From: Parvularcula mediterranea
GTDB lineage: Bacteria; Pseudomonadota; Alphaproteobacteria; Caulobacterales; Parvularculaceae
Assembly: GCF_013085255.1 (NCBI RefSeq)
Contig: NZ_JABFCX010000002.1
Span: forward strand, 1,416,501 to 1,480,500
DNA: 64,000 bases
Reading direction: 5' to 3'
The position numbers were made by a program, and so were the translations under genes. The notes beneath the pieces are model-generated. The model was not told where the DNA came from. It ran no database searches and saw nothing but the letters and a program-made list of their open reading frames with translations. Shown piece by piece: positions 35,397-44,359 of the stretch (the first letter of the stretch is position 1; each line of letters begins with the position of its first letter).

Positions 35397-36258
35397 TCTC
35401 TCCGTCAGTTTCGAATTCTTCCCGCCGAAAACCGAGAAGATGGCTGAGACCCTCTGGGCATCGGTGGACAAGCTCGCGCCGCTCGGGCCGAGTTTCGTAT
35501 CGGTCACCTATGGCGCAGGCGGATCGACCCGCGAGCGGACCCATGACACGGTAGAGCGGATCGTTCGCGATACGGACATTCCTGTTGCTGCCCACCTGAC
35601 CACTGTATCCGCAACGAAGGCGGAGGTGGATAGCGTCCTCAAGCGCTACTGGGACAGCGGTGTGAAGCACATCGTTGCCCTGCGTGGTGATCCACCTGAA
35701 GGGGTCGGCGAGAAGTATGTTCCGAACCCGGAGGGCTATGCCGGTGCTGCGGAGCTTTGCGAAGGCGCTTCCGCCATCGCTCCTTTCGAGATCACGGTGG
35801 GCTGCTACCCTGAGAAGCACCCCGAGAGCCCGAGCCTTGCCTATGACATCGACCTTCTGAAGCGGAAGATCGACAATGGCGCGACCCGGGCGATCACGCA
35901 GTTCTTCTACGAGAACGACGTCTACGAACGATATGTCGAGCGCGTCCGCGCTGCCGGAATCGACATTCCGATCGTGCCCGGCATCATGCCTGTGACCAAT
36001 TTCAAGGCGCTCAAGCGCATGTCGAAGCTCTGCCAGGCGACGGTGCCCAAGCGCTATGCCAAGCTTTTCGACCATCTCGACGATGATCCGAAGACGCGGC
36101 AGCTGGTCGCGGCGACGGTTGCGGCCGAGCAGTGCCATGACCTCGCTGATCGCGGCGTCGATCACTTTCATTTCTACACTCTCAACCGGTCAGAGCTCGC
36201 CTATGCGCTCTGCCATATGCTGGGCGTTCGTCCGGCGGAGACGGCTGAAGCTGCCTGA
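35389..36258 (+). CDS. metF: Methylenetetrahydrofolate reductase
   Basis: This FAD enzyme of 289 residues reduces 5,10-methylene-THF to 5-methyl-THF for methionine synthesis. It starts at TTG, within the 3-prime end of the preceding gene, with AAGGAG at the correct distance, and begins [16 protein letters not shown], the normal MetF N-terminus. Conserved parts are [61 protein letters not shown] and PGIMPVTNF. The stop overlaps the metH start (TGATG). Length matches the E. coli enzyme. Confidence 0.94.
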   Translation: MSDLSVSFEFFPPKTEKMAETLWASVDKLAPLGPSFVSVTYGAGGSTRERTHDTVERIVRDTDIPVAAHLTTVSATKAEVDSVLKRYWDSGVKHIVALRGDPPEGVGEKYVPNPEGYAGAAELCEGASAIAPFEITVGCYPEKHPESPSLAYDIDLLKRKIDNGATRAITQFFYENDVYERYVERVRAAGIDIPIVPGIMPVTNFKALKRMSKLCQATVPKRYAKLFDHLDDDPKTRQLVAATVAAEQCHDLADRGVDHFHFYTLNRSELAYALCHMLGVRPAETAEAA

Positions 36259-38879
36259 TGGTTCCTCAATTCGTAAACATTGGTGAGCGGACAAACGTCA
36301 CTGGATCCGCCAAGTTCCGTAAGCTGATCAAAAACGGTGACTATGCTGCGGCCGTCGAGGTTGCTCGACAGCAGGTCGAGAACGGCGCGCAGGTCATCGA
36401 CGTCAACATGGACGAGGGGATGCTCGACGGCGTCGAAGCCATGTCGACATTCCTGAGGCTGATTGCTTCCGAGCCGGACATCGCCCGTGTGCCAGTCATG
36501 ATCGACAGCTCCAAATGGGAGGTGATCGAGGCGGGCCTCAAGCAGGTGCAGGGTAAGCCGATCGTCAATTCGATCAGCCTCAAGGAAGGCGAGGAGCCTT
36601 TCCTCGCCCAAGCCCGGAAATGCCTGCGCTATGGCGCGGCCGTCGTGGCCATGGCCTTCGACGAGGACGGCCAGGCCGATACCGCGGCGCGCAAGATTGA
36701 GATCTGTAAACGGAGTTATGACCTCCTGACCGGGATGGGCTTCCCTCCTGAAGACATCATCTTCGATCCCAATATCTTCGCGGTCGCGACGGGGATCGAG
36801 GAGCATGCCGGGTACGGCGTCGACTTCATCGAGGCGACGCGGATGATCAAAGAGCAGCTTCCCGGCGCGAAAGTGTCGGGGGGTGTATCCAACGTCTCAT
36901 TCTCCTTCCGCGGCAATGATGCCGTGCGCGAGGCGATGCACTCGGTCTTTCTCTTCCATGCCATCCGTGCAGGGATGGATATGGGGATCGTCAATGCGGG
37001 CCAGCTCGCCATCTATGACGATATTCCCGAGGACCTGAAGGAGCCGGTCGAGGACGTGATCCTCAACCGCCGTGAAGATGCGACGGAGCGGCTTCTCGAG
37101 GCAGCTGAACGCTTCAAGGGGCAGGGCGCAAAGGAGCGCCAGCAGGACCTTTCCTGGCGTGAGCAGTCAGTTGAGAAGCGGCTGGAGCACTCGCTTGTAA
37201 AGGGCATTACGGAGTATATCGAGGAAGATACCGAGGAAGCGCGGGAGAAGCTGGGGCGGCCTCTGTTCGTTATTGAGGGGCCACTGATGGACGGCATGAA
37301 CGTCGTTGGTGACCTCTTCGGTTCGGGCAAGATGTTCCTCCCTCAGGTGGTCAAATCCGCCCGTGTGATGAAGCGGGCCGTGGCTTATCTCGAGCCCTTC
37401 ATGGAAGCCGAGCGCAAGGCTGGTGGTGCTGCGCCTGAGGCGAAAGGCCGTGTGCTGATGGCGACGGTGAAGGGCGATGTACACGATATCGGCAAGAACA
37501 TTGTCGGCGTCGTTCTGCAGTGTAACAATTATGAGGTTATCGACCTCGGTGTCATGGTCCCGGCCAATGATATCCTCGACAAGGCCGAGGAGCATAATGT
37601 CGATGTGATTGGCCTTTCCGGCCTCATCACGCCTTCGCTTGACGAGATGGTCGGCGTGGCGAAAGAGATGAGCCGTAGGGGAATGACCCAGCCCCTGATG
37701 ATTGGCGGCGCGACGACCTCGAAGGCGCACACGGCAGTGAAGATCGCGCCGAGCTATGAGAAGGGTGTCGTCTACGTGACCGATGCCAGCCGCGCGGTGG
37801 GTGTGGTCAGTGACCTGATTTCTGATGAGCGTCGTGACGATTACCTCCAGAACATCGCGAATGAGTATGACAGCGTGCGCGAGAGCTTCTCGAAACGTCA
37901 GCGTCAGGATGACCGTGTGTCGATCGCTGATGCCCGGGCGAATGCACATAGGCTCTCTGATGCGGTGCTGCCTTCGCCGAAGGACCCAGGACTGAAGATC
38001 CTCAAGGATGTTCCGCTGGCGGAGCTTGTTCCCTATATCGATTGGACCCCCTTCTTTGCTTCGTGGGACCTTCATGGGCGCTATCCTCAAATTCTCGAGG
38101 ATGACGTCGTGGGCGAGGCTGCGACCTCGCTGTTTGGTGATGCGCAGGCGATGCTGAAGCGCATCCTGCGTGAGGGTTGGTTCACAGCCCATGCGGTGTG
38201 CGGACTGTTTCCTGCCAACAGAGACGGTGATGACATCATCGTCTGGATTGACGAGACCCGAACGGAAGAGCGGATGCGCTTCCACACGATCCGTCAGCAG
38301 ATGAACAAGAAGGGCAAGGGTGGAAACCTTGCGCTTTCGGACTTCATAAAGGTGGATGGCGAGGACTGGATCGGCGGCTTTGCTGTCACTGCCGGGCATG
38401 GCGAGGATGAGACCGTAGCACGGTTCAATCAGTCCGGGGACAATTACGGCTCGATCATGGCATCAGCGCTGGCCGACCGGTTCGCCGAGGCGATGGCGGA
38501 GTGGCTGCACGAGAAGATGCGGCGTGAGTATTGGGGCTTTGAAACTGGCGAGAAAGCGACGGTCGAAGCTCTGATTGCTGAGGATTATCAGGGCATCCGT
38601 CCGGCAGCGGGTTATCCTGCGCAGCCTGACCATACGGAGAAGGGGCCGCTGTTTGAGCTCCTATCCGCGACGGAGCATGCGGGGATCACCCTGACCGAGA
38701 GCTTTGCGATGCAGCCGGGTGCCAGTGTGTCTGGCCTCTACTTCGCCCATCCAGATGCTCACTATTTCGGCACGGGTAAAATCGCGAAGGACCAGGTCGA
38801 GGACTATGCGCGCCGCAAGGGCTGGGACCTTGCGACGGCCGAGAAGTGGCTGGCTCCGATCTTGAGCTACGAGACCTGA
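36258..38879 (+). CDS. metH: Cobalamin-dependent methionine synthase lacking the homocysteine domain
   Basis: This protein of 873 residues corresponds to the second to fourth modules of MetH. A methyl-THF-binding domain starts [14 protein letters not shown] at residue 7 and includes [10 protein letters not shown]. The cobalamin cap and B12 domain follow, with [10 protein letters not shown] carrying the axial His, then the SAM-dependent reactivation domain (from about 560) with the family motif [12 protein letters not shown]. The zinc/homocysteine-binding module that normally fills the first 350 residues is absent, and no such gene is in the window. Some alphaproteobacteria encode it separately, so the missing part is expected elsewhere. 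It is coupled to metF and regulated with it. Confidence 0.93.
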   Translation: MVPQFVNIGERTNVTGSAKFRKLIKNGDYAAAVEVARQQVENGAQVIDVNMDEGMLDGVEAMSTFLRLIASEPDIARVPVMIDSSKWEVIEAGLKQVQGKPIVNSISLKEGEEPFLAQARKCLRYGAAVVAMAFDEDGQADTAARKIEICKRSYDLLTGMGFPPEDIIFDPNIFAVATGIEEHAGYGVDFIEATRMIKEQLPGAKVSGGVSNVSFSFRGNDAVREAMHSVFLFHAIRAGMDMGIVNAGQLAIYDDIPEDLKEPVEDVILNRREDATERLLEAAERFKGQGAKERQQDLSWREQSVEKRLEHSLVKGITEYIEEDTEEAREKLGRPLFVIEGPLMDGMNVVGDLFGSGKMFLPQVVKSARVMKRAVAYLEPFMEAERKAGGAAPEAKGRVLMATVKGDVHDIGKNIVGVVLQCNNYEVIDLGVMVPANDILDKAEEHNVDVIGLSGLITPSLDEMVGVAKEMSRRGMTQPLMIGGATTSKAHTAVKIAPSYEKGVVYVTDASRAVGVVSDLISDERRDDYLQNIANEYDSVRESFSKRQRQDDRVSIADARANAHRLSDAVLPSPKDPGLKILKDVPLAELVPYIDWTPFFASWDLHGRYPQILEDDVVGEAATSLFGDAQAMLKRILREGWFTAHAVCGLFPANRDGDDIIVWIDETRTEERMRFHTIRQQMNKKGKGGNLALSDFIKVDGEDWIGGFAVTAGHGEDETVARFNQSGDNYGSIMASALADRFAEAMAEWLHEKMRREYWGFETGEKATVEALIAEDYQGIRPAAGYPAQPDHTEKGPLFELLSATEHAGITLTESFAMQPGASVSGLYFAHPDAHYFGTGKIAKDQVEDYARRKGWDLATAEKWLAPILSYET

Positions 38880-38920
38880 GCGGGGTCAGCTGTCCCTGAG
38901 GGAGAGGTGGGGCGCCTCGC

Positions 38921-39139
38921 TTAGGCCTTCCGCACTTCCGAGTGGCTTTTCATGACGCGCTGGCCGTCGTCCTGCTTGATCATGTAGGCGGGGCAGTCGC
39001 TTGAGGCGTCGCGGGTGACGTCGTTGCCGTCGATCTGGCGGGTGGTCTTTTCGGTGAAGCTTTCCTGCACCTCGCCGGTCGCGGTGCCCTGGCCCCAGTC
39101 CCATTTGACTTCGGTGCCTTTGTTGTACGCCTTGCTCAT
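38921..39139 (-). CDS. DUF2945 small protein
   Basis: This 72-residue protein matches the DUF2945 (hypervirulence-associated tudor-like) family: YNKGTEVKWDWGQGTATGEVQE at the start, then TRQIDGNDVTRDASSDCPAYMIKQDDGQRVMKSHSEV. The fold is a small SH3-like barrel of unknown function. AAGGAG lies at good spacing before the ATG. It stands between metH, which it faces, and the DEAD-box helicase gene, from which it diverges across 256 bp with no other evident gene. Confidence 0.85.
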   Translation of the reverse strand: MSKAYNKGTEVKWDWGQGTATGEVQESFTEKTTRQIDGNDVTRDASSDCPAYMIKQDDGQRVMKSHSEVRKA

Positions 39140-39395
39140 AGCGTTTCTCCTTCAATGATTTGGATGCGAGGCGAACGCCACAGGCAGAGCAGGCGTGCCA
39201 TCACAACGGCGCGTGGGACCAATTGGAGCAGGGGCATTCTACCGCGCCAGGAGGCTGCGGGGATAACGCGATGTCATTTGCCTTGCGGAGAAGGGGGCTC
39301 GCAGTTTCCACAGCGATGGCGTAGGGGCCGCCTTCGCTTTCCTTGCGCCGCTCTTTGACAGCAGGCGCTCCGCACCGACTTTCCGGACTATTCGC

Positions 39396-41300
39396 ATGAC
39401 CGATCAATCACATGGCGGCCTTCCGCCTGCACTGGCCTCTGCCCTGGATGCCAAGGGCTACGACACGCTGACCGAGGTTCAGGAGGCCATGCTGGCCCCT
39501 GAGCTTCTGGGGCAGGATCTTTTGGTCTCGGCCCAGACGGGGTCGGGGAAGACGGTGGGCTTTGGCATTGCGATCAGCAGCGACCTGCTCGCTGGCGAGG
39601 ATACGCTGCCACGGGCCGGGGTTCCTCTGGCGCTGGTGGTGGCGCCGACGCGGGAGCTGGCGGTGCAGGTGGCGAAGGAGTTCCGCTGGCTGTTCGGAGA
39701 GGCTGGGGCACGGGTTGCGACCTGTATCGGCGGGATGGACATTCGGTCGGAGCGGCAGGCGCTTGATCGCGGGGCGCATGTGGTTGTTGGGACGCCGGGG
39801 CGGCTGGTCGATCATATTTCGCGCGGCGCGTTTGATACGTCTGAATTGAGGGCTGTTGTCCTCGATGAGGCGGATGAGATGCTGAACATGGGCTTCCGCG
39901 AGGAGCTTGAGAGCATTCTCGATTCCTGCCCCGAAGAGCGCCGGACGCTGATGTTCTCGGCGACGGTGAGCCCGGGGATCTCGAAGCTGGCCCAGCGTTA
40001 CCAGCGCGATGCGGTTCGGGTGACGGCGACTGGTGAGAGCCGTCAGCACTCTGATATTACCTACCGTGCGCTGATCACTGCCGGGCATGATACCGAGCGG
40101 GCGATCATCAATACGCTGCGCTTCTACGAGGCGAAGAACGCTATCGTTTTCTGCGCGACCCGTGCTGCGGTGGCGCGGCTGACGAGCAGGCTGGCGAACC
40201 GCGGATTGTCCGTGGTCTCCATGTCCGGCGAGCTGAGCCAGGCGGAGCGAACCAATGCCTTGCAAGCCATGCGCGATGGGCGGGCCAGGGTCTGCGTCGC
40301 GACGGATGTGGCTGCGCGGGGCATTGATCTGCCGGGCCTTGAGCTCGTGATCCATGCGGACCTGCCGAAGAACCGTGAGGGGCTTCTTCACCGCTCAGGG
40401 CGAACAGGACGTGCAGGGAGCAAGGGGACGTCGGTCCTGATTGTACCGCCTCGTGCACGGAGGAGGATCGAATTCCTGTTCCGTGACGCGAAGGTCGAGG
40501 CAGAGTGGGGGAGCCCTCCGTCTGCTGATGAGGTGCTGGCGAAGGATAATGAGCGGCTTCTTGGGCACTGGGCCTTCGGTGACGATATTGAGGTTTCCGA
40601 TATTGCCCGGGACATTGCCGCTCTCCATTCGCCGGAGAAGGTGGCTGAGGCCCTTGTGCGGATGTTCCGTAAGGATCATTCGGCGCCGGAGGAGCTTTCG
40701 GAGGTTCGTCCCGACCGGGAGCGGCCTGAGAAGCGGGAGCGTGCACCTCGCGATGAGTTCGAGGACTCGGTCTGGGTGACTTTGTCCGTAGGCCGATCGA
40801 ACCGGGCGGAGCCGCGTTGGCTGCTGCCGATGCTTTGCAAGGCCGGGAAGCTCAAGAAAGAAGCGATTGGCGCGATCCGCATCCGCGAGGATGAGACGTA
40901 TGTACAGCTTGATGCTGAGGGCGCTTCGGCGTTCCTCGAGCGCATGGCTGGCGGCGGTTCGCTGGAGAAGGGTGTCGAGGTGCAGCGGGCTGATGGCCCT
41001 CCGCCCCAAGAGGAGAAGAAACCCTTCCGTCCCAAGAAGAACTTCGACCGCAGGGACGACCGCGGGGACAAGAAGCCTTTCAAGAAACCCTTCAAGGCGA
41101 AGCGGCATGAGGGCGGCGAGGACAGGAAGCCTGAGCCCTGGTCACCTGACGCTGGCGAGGTGCCTGATACGTTCAAGCGCAAGCCGAAGGCCAAGGGGAA
41201 GCCGGGCGGAAAACCTGGCGGCAAGCCCGGCAACTGGAAGAAGAAACCTCAGCCTGCTGATGGCAAGGGACCGCGCAAGCGCAAGGACAAGAAGGGCTGA
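39396..41300 (+). CDS. deaD: DEAD-box RNA helicase (CsdA/DeaD-like)
   Basis: This is an ATP-dependent RNA helicase of 634 residues. Motifs appear in order: Q motif region LTEVQEAMLAPELL, I AQTGSGKT, Ia PTRELA, Ib TPGRL, II DEAD, III SAT, V ATDVAARGIDLPGLELVIH and VI HRSGRTGRAG. A DbpA-type RNA-binding domain follows at about 450-525 (VWVTLSVGRSNRAEPRWLLPMLCKAG). The tail is a low-complexity Lys/Arg/Pro/Gly region with KPGGKPGGKPGNWKKK, probably disordered and RNA-binding. Such proteins help ribosome assembly and cold growth. A GC-rich stem-loop follows the stop. Confidence 0.93.
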   Translation: MTDQSHGGLPPALASALDAKGYDTLTEVQEAMLAPELLGQDLLVSAQTGSGKTVGFGIAISSDLLAGEDTLPRAGVPLALVVAPTRELAVQVAKEFRWLFGEAGARVATCIGGMDIRSERQALDRGAHVVVGTPGRLVDHISRGAFDTSELRAVVLDEADEMLNMGFREELESILDSCPEERRTLMFSATVSPGISKLAQRYQRDAVRVTATGESRQHSDITYRALITAGHDTERAIINTLRFYEAKNAIVFCATRAAVARLTSRLANRGLSVVSMSGELSQAERTNALQAMRDGRARVCVATDVAARGIDLPGLELVIHADLPKNREGLLHRSGRTGRAGSKGTSVLIVPPRARRRIEFLFRDAKVEAEWGSPPSADEVLAKDNERLLGHWAFGDDIEVSDIARDIAALHSPEKVAEALVRMFRKDHSAPEELSEVRPDRERPEKRERAPRDEFEDSVWVTLSVGRSNRAEPRWLLPMLCKAGKLKKEAIGAIRIREDETYVQLDAEGASAFLERMAGGGSLEKGVEVQRADGPPPQEEKKPFRPKKNFDRRDDRGDKKPFKKPFKAKRHEGGEDRKPEPWSPDAGEVPDTFKRKPKAKGKPGGKPGGKPGNWKKKPQPADGKGPRKRKDKKG

Positions 41301-41319
41301 GCGACCGCCCAGCACCAAA

Positions 41320-41338
41320 GCCCGCCCGTGGGCGGCTT
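41320..41338 (+). terminator. GC-rich stem-loop after the helicase gene
   Basis: The core CCGCCC/GGGCGG with loop GT at 41322-41335 is followed by a short CTT. The T tract is weak, so termination efficiency is uncertain. Confidence 0.4.
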
Positions 41339-41441
41339 CAGATAGGGGCTGTTCGGGCGCGGCAGAGCCGTGCGCTCTAAGGTAGTAGTTGTGCGCTCGG
41401 CTCATGCCGCGCCCGACGACGCCTTCTCGAAGAGGCCATCT

Positions 41442-41471
41442 CCGGCGAGGGGACTTGAGGAACCTCGCCGG
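41442..41471. repeat. Inverted repeat in the 41.3-41.8 kb gene-free region
   Basis: CCGGCGAGG and CCTCGCCGG are perfect 9-bp arms around 12 bases. The left arm and the ACTTGAG that follows recur at 41621-41637, so part of the element is duplicated within the same gap. The gap from 41301 to 41821 has no credible gene. Confidence 0.6.
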
Positions 41472-41671
41472 GTAAGCACTTCAAACTCTCCGTGCACCGC
41501 TCTTTTGTGGAGCCCTCGGGCCTCTTGCCGCCCGGGTGGACTCCGCTCCGGGGTGTGACCCCGGCCAGCGGATGCTGACGCCGCCTCGCCAGCGAAAAGG
41601 AACGACCGGTTCGGCCCAGTCCGGCGAGGACTTGAGCAGGATAGGGGATGGTTGGGGGTGGGGGGATAAGT

Positions 41672-41796
41672 CGACGCCTCTCAAGGCGTCGTCCCGGAAA
41701 GCCGGAGGCTTATCCGGGATCCATGACCTGACCGGCGCAAGAGATGTCTACGGATGGTCCATGGGTCCCGGATATTCGCTTCCGCGAATTCCGGGA
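41672..41796. repeat. Compound palindromic intergenic element
   Basis: Three hairpins follow each other. The first has arms CGACGCCT/AGGCGTCG at 41672-41691. The second has CCCGG/CCGGG enclosing GCC/GGC at 41693-41718. The third has CCCGG/CCGGG enclosing ATTCGC/GCGAAT at 41767-41795. The sequences CCGGGATCCATG and CATGGGTCCCGG face each other between the last two, so the block is itself a larger imperfect palindrome. This style matches dispersed intergenic palindromes of alphaproteobacteria. Confidence 0.6.
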
Positions 41797-41821
41797 GAGC
41801 GCTGGAGTGTGATGACGCGCG

Positions 41822-42259
41822 CTACTGCGCTGGTTGGAGGGTGGAGCCGATGGCTGGTTCCTCGAAGAGCTCCATGAGGCCCAGTGTACGGACGAGTTGG
41901 GGATCGATGCCCTGCTTCACGAGGAAGCCGTCGACCATGATGTCGAACGCGCCGTCGATGCCGCATTCGTTTGCGATGAAGCGCGCATCGGGGATCACGC
42001 GGTTCCTGAGATCGAGGACGAGACGCTCGACATCGCGCTTGGCCGACAGGACTGCGAGGGCGGTGAAGAGGTCGGGTTGGGAGTTGAGATCTTCGCGCAG
42101 GGTCCTCAGCCGACGGACCTCGCCCCGGTTCCGCTGGGCGAACTCGCGCTGCAGCTCATCGGACTTGTACACGAAATAGGCCCGGGTGCAGGGCTCAGGC
42201 GTCGTGGCACAGGCTGCGATGAGCGTAGCTGCCGCGGCAGCGAGGAGGAGTTGTCGCAT
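41822..42259 (-). CDS. Hypothetical lipoprotein
   Basis: This is a small predicted lipoprotein of 145 residues. The signal MRQLLLAAAAATLIAAC has a lipobox with Cys17. The mature protein is mostly helical and charged (YKSDELQREFAQRNRGEVRRLRTLREDLN) with a second Cys pair candidate at EPCTR and NECG. I recognise no family. It is divergent from the lipase-like lipoprotein gene across about 200 bp. Confidence 0.7.
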   Translation of the reverse strand: MRQLLLAAAAATLIAACATTPEPCTRAYFVYKSDELQREFAQRNRGEVRRLRTLREDLNSQPDLFTALAVLSAKRDVERLVLDLRNRVIPDARFIANECGIDGAFDIMVDGFLVKQGIDPQLVRTLGLMELFEEPAIGSTLQPAQ

Positions 42260-42460
42260 TCTACGGACCTTCGATCATTCTTCTCTCGAGCATACACGCT
42301 CACGATGCCTTCCGCGAGGGGGAAGTCAGCAGCTCCGGTTACGGTCGTCGATCAGAAACGGTGGTCAATTCTCTTGAGCTGAGAAGTCGCTGCAAGTCCT
42401 GCGCTGCACCCCTTGCGAAGATTACCCAGACTGAGAGAGTACCGATTGGAGGTCCTCTCA

Positions 42461-43888
42461 ATGGTGCGTATTTTCGTTCTACTTTCCCTTTTGATGGGAG
42501 TGTCGGCTTGCTCGATCACACCACGATCACTCACTGGGCGAAGCCTCACGCATTGGGAGTTTGTCGGAGAAAAGCCGCCTGCTGAAGGAACGGTAGATGA
42601 TTGGGACGGGGTGGAGTGCACTGCGGACGATCGGCGGCTCGTGGACATCAGTGTCAACCGGCTCTTTCAAAGCGACCCCCTAGCAGCTCCGTCCCGGTCT
42701 GAGATCGACCTCGGTTTTGATGAAGTCTTGCCAGAAGCGATTGGCCTTTCTCAGATCTCCTACTGCAAGGTATCTGAGAAGCAGAGCCGGTTCCGATGGG
42801 ATGACGGGATCTGGATGGGTCGCGTCCGCACGACGCGTTTCTATCGCGATCAATTCGATGTGGCAGCAACCTATCATCATCCGGGCACCAACATTTTCTT
42901 CCGGGACCCAAACGTTTTTTTGCTTGGAAGGCCAGCTAGCAACCGTGTTGTGATCGTTCTGCTAGGGACGGAGGGTGGAGCGAACCCTCTGGACAACCTA
43001 AAGAATATTAGAGCATCTTTGAAAGACGACTCCCCCGCAAGGATTCCAAAAGTCGAGGGGCGCCGCATCTATATTCCGAGCGGCCATGGCGGGTTTCGCA
43101 GCAGTGCGAGAAATTTGATCCAGCGTGGTGTGTTCAATCGGCGCGGACTATTGGCGGATGTCACATCAGTAGAAGAGCTCGAACGTCATTGTGCGGATGA
43201 GAACCGCTGGCGGGGCCGTTTCAATTCAAGCTACGGAACACTCTCGCTTGCAGACTTCATCTGCAAAAACAAAATCCGTCCCAATGGTAGCCGCGAACCT
43301 GTCCGGGTGGTGATCATCGGGCACAGCTTGGGCGCGGGGATCGCGCAGATGCTCGCGGGTGGAATTCATGGACTCCATTGGGAGCAGGGAGAGGATGACG
43401 CCTGGTCGGTCGTTTCTGGTGACAGCCCTGAAGGGTCACCCAGTCAGCGTTGGCCTTTCGACCTTGAGCGGCTTTACCTCATTGCCCCGCCGCTTGCTCT
43501 CTACACTCGGGAGTTGGTCAAGAAGGGGTGTTTTCCGCTTGCGGAACTGCAGGAAAGCCAGCCTAGTCGATTCGCTGGTTTCACCGACCCTATCAAGACG
43601 TACGACCGGCTTGGGGTGACCGCGCAGACCTCGATAGTATTTCGAAACGGCGATATGGTGCCGAGCCTCTGGAGCCCGCTGAAGGGCAATTGCGTCGTTG
43701 GGCAGCATTTCGCTTCGATCGCTTACTTTATTCAGCGTGACGGTGAGGTGCGTGTCGAAGATCTCCGTGATCAACTTGAAGCGAACGTCCCGACTCTCGA
43801 GCAGTACCTTCTGCTTTCAGAGCCCCATACGCCGAACAATCATCGCATCCCGATGCTCGAGTGGGCCAAGGAGCTGCTGGAGGACTGA
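42461..43888 (+). CDS. Lipase-like (class 3) lipoprotein
   Basis: This 475-residue protein has signal MVRIFVLLSLLMGVSAC with a lipobox at Cys17 and a serine-hydrolase elbow VVIIGHSLGAG, the nucleophile being Ser289. The surrounding pattern resembles class 3 (alpha/beta) lipases, and a later Asp or His in NGDMVPSLWSP or VVGQHFASI could complete the triad. GGAGG precedes the ATG at 42461. Base use is visibly more AT-rich and codon choice less biased than in neighbours, suggesting acquisition by transfer. It is probably anchored in a membrane and acts on lipids or esters. Confidence 0.72.
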   Translation: MVRIFVLLSLLMGVSACSITPRSLTGRSLTHWEFVGEKPPAEGTVDDWDGVECTADDRRLVDISVNRLFQSDPLAAPSRSEIDLGFDEVLPEAIGLSQISYCKVSEKQSRFRWDDGIWMGRVRTTRFYRDQFDVAATYHHPGTNIFFRDPNVFLLGRPASNRVVIVLLGTEGGANPLDNLKNIRASLKDDSPARIPKVEGRRIYIPSGHGGFRSSARNLIQRGVFNRRGLLADVTSVEELERHCADENRWRGRFNSSYGTLSLADFICKNKIRPNGSREPVRVVIIGHSLGAGIAQMLAGGIHGLHWEQGEDDAWSVVSGDSPEGSPSQRWPFDLERLYLIAPPLALYTRELVKKGCFPLAELQESQPSRFAGFTDPIKTYDRLGVTAQTSIVFRNGDMVPSLWSPLKGNCVVGQHFASIAYFIQRDGEVRVEDLRDQLEANVPTLEQYLLLSEPHTPNNHRIPMLEWAKELLED

Positions 43889-43910
43889 AGCCCAGTCCAT
43901 CGCGGGCATG

Positions 43911-43943
43911 AAAAAAGCCGCGACGGTTGCCCGGCGCGGCTTC
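43911..43943 (-). terminator. Intrinsic terminator of cspA
   Basis: Arms AAGCCGCG and CGCGGCTT form a perfect 8-bp stem with a 12-nt loop. On the minus strand a T run follows (A run at 43911-43916 on the plus strand). It lies 26 bp past the cspA stop. Confidence 0.85.
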
Positions 43944-43968
43944 GGTATTCTCGCTAAGCTACGGGAGC

Positions 43969-44178
43969 TTAGAGGACCTTGAGGTCCACGGCGCTGGTCT
44001 TGCCGCGACGGTCGTCCGTGAAGAGCTCGTAGGAGACCTTCTGGTCTTCCTGGAGGCCTTGCAGGCCCGAACGCTCAACTGCGGAGATGTGCACGAAAAT
44101 GTCCGCGCCGCCGTCTTCAGGCTGGATGAAGCCGTAGCCTTTTTGGTCGTTGAACCATTTTACTTTACCGGTTGCCAT
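43969..44178 (-). CDS. cspA: Cold-shock protein
   Basis: This single cold-shock domain of 69 residues binds single-stranded RNA and DNA and melts mRNA structure. RNP1 is KGYGFI and RNP2 is DIFVHIS, after MATGKVKWFND. AAGGAG precedes ATG 44178 by seven bases; the frame upstream to 44223 is not Csp-like. A terminator follows, and the upstream region contains three inverted repeats that could shape a structured leader. Confidence 0.95.
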   Translation of the reverse strand: MATGKVKWFNDQKGYGFIQPEDGGADIFVHISAVERSGLQGLQEDQKVSYELFTDDRRGKTSAVDLKVL

Positions 44179-44203
44179 GTTGGCTCCTTCGTCGTCATAA
44201 ATG

Positions 44204-44307
44204 CCCCGGAGGGCTAGAAGCATACCGGGGTATTAAGTCGAAGAGCCGTCGGTCCGACGGTAGTCCAAGTCCAAGACCGACCGTATGCAGCCCCAGACGT
44301 GGGGCTG
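44204..44307. repeat. Three inverted repeats upstream of cspA
   Basis: The arms are CCCCGG/CCGGGG (44204-44209 and 44225-44230), CCGTCGG/CCGACGG (44246-44260), and CAGCCCC/GGGGCTG (44288-44307). They may belong to the cspA 5-prime leader or to the end of the upstream regulator transcript. No T run marks a terminator. Confidence 0.45.
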
Positions 44308-44359
44308 TGCGAGGTCTCGGTCAAGGACGAACTTCAGATGGTTTAGAGAACTTCCCAAT

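Noticed and set aside
37167-38399. Long open frame antisense to metH
   Set aside because: The sense protein is a clear methionine synthase. The antisense product is compositionally odd, with no domain.
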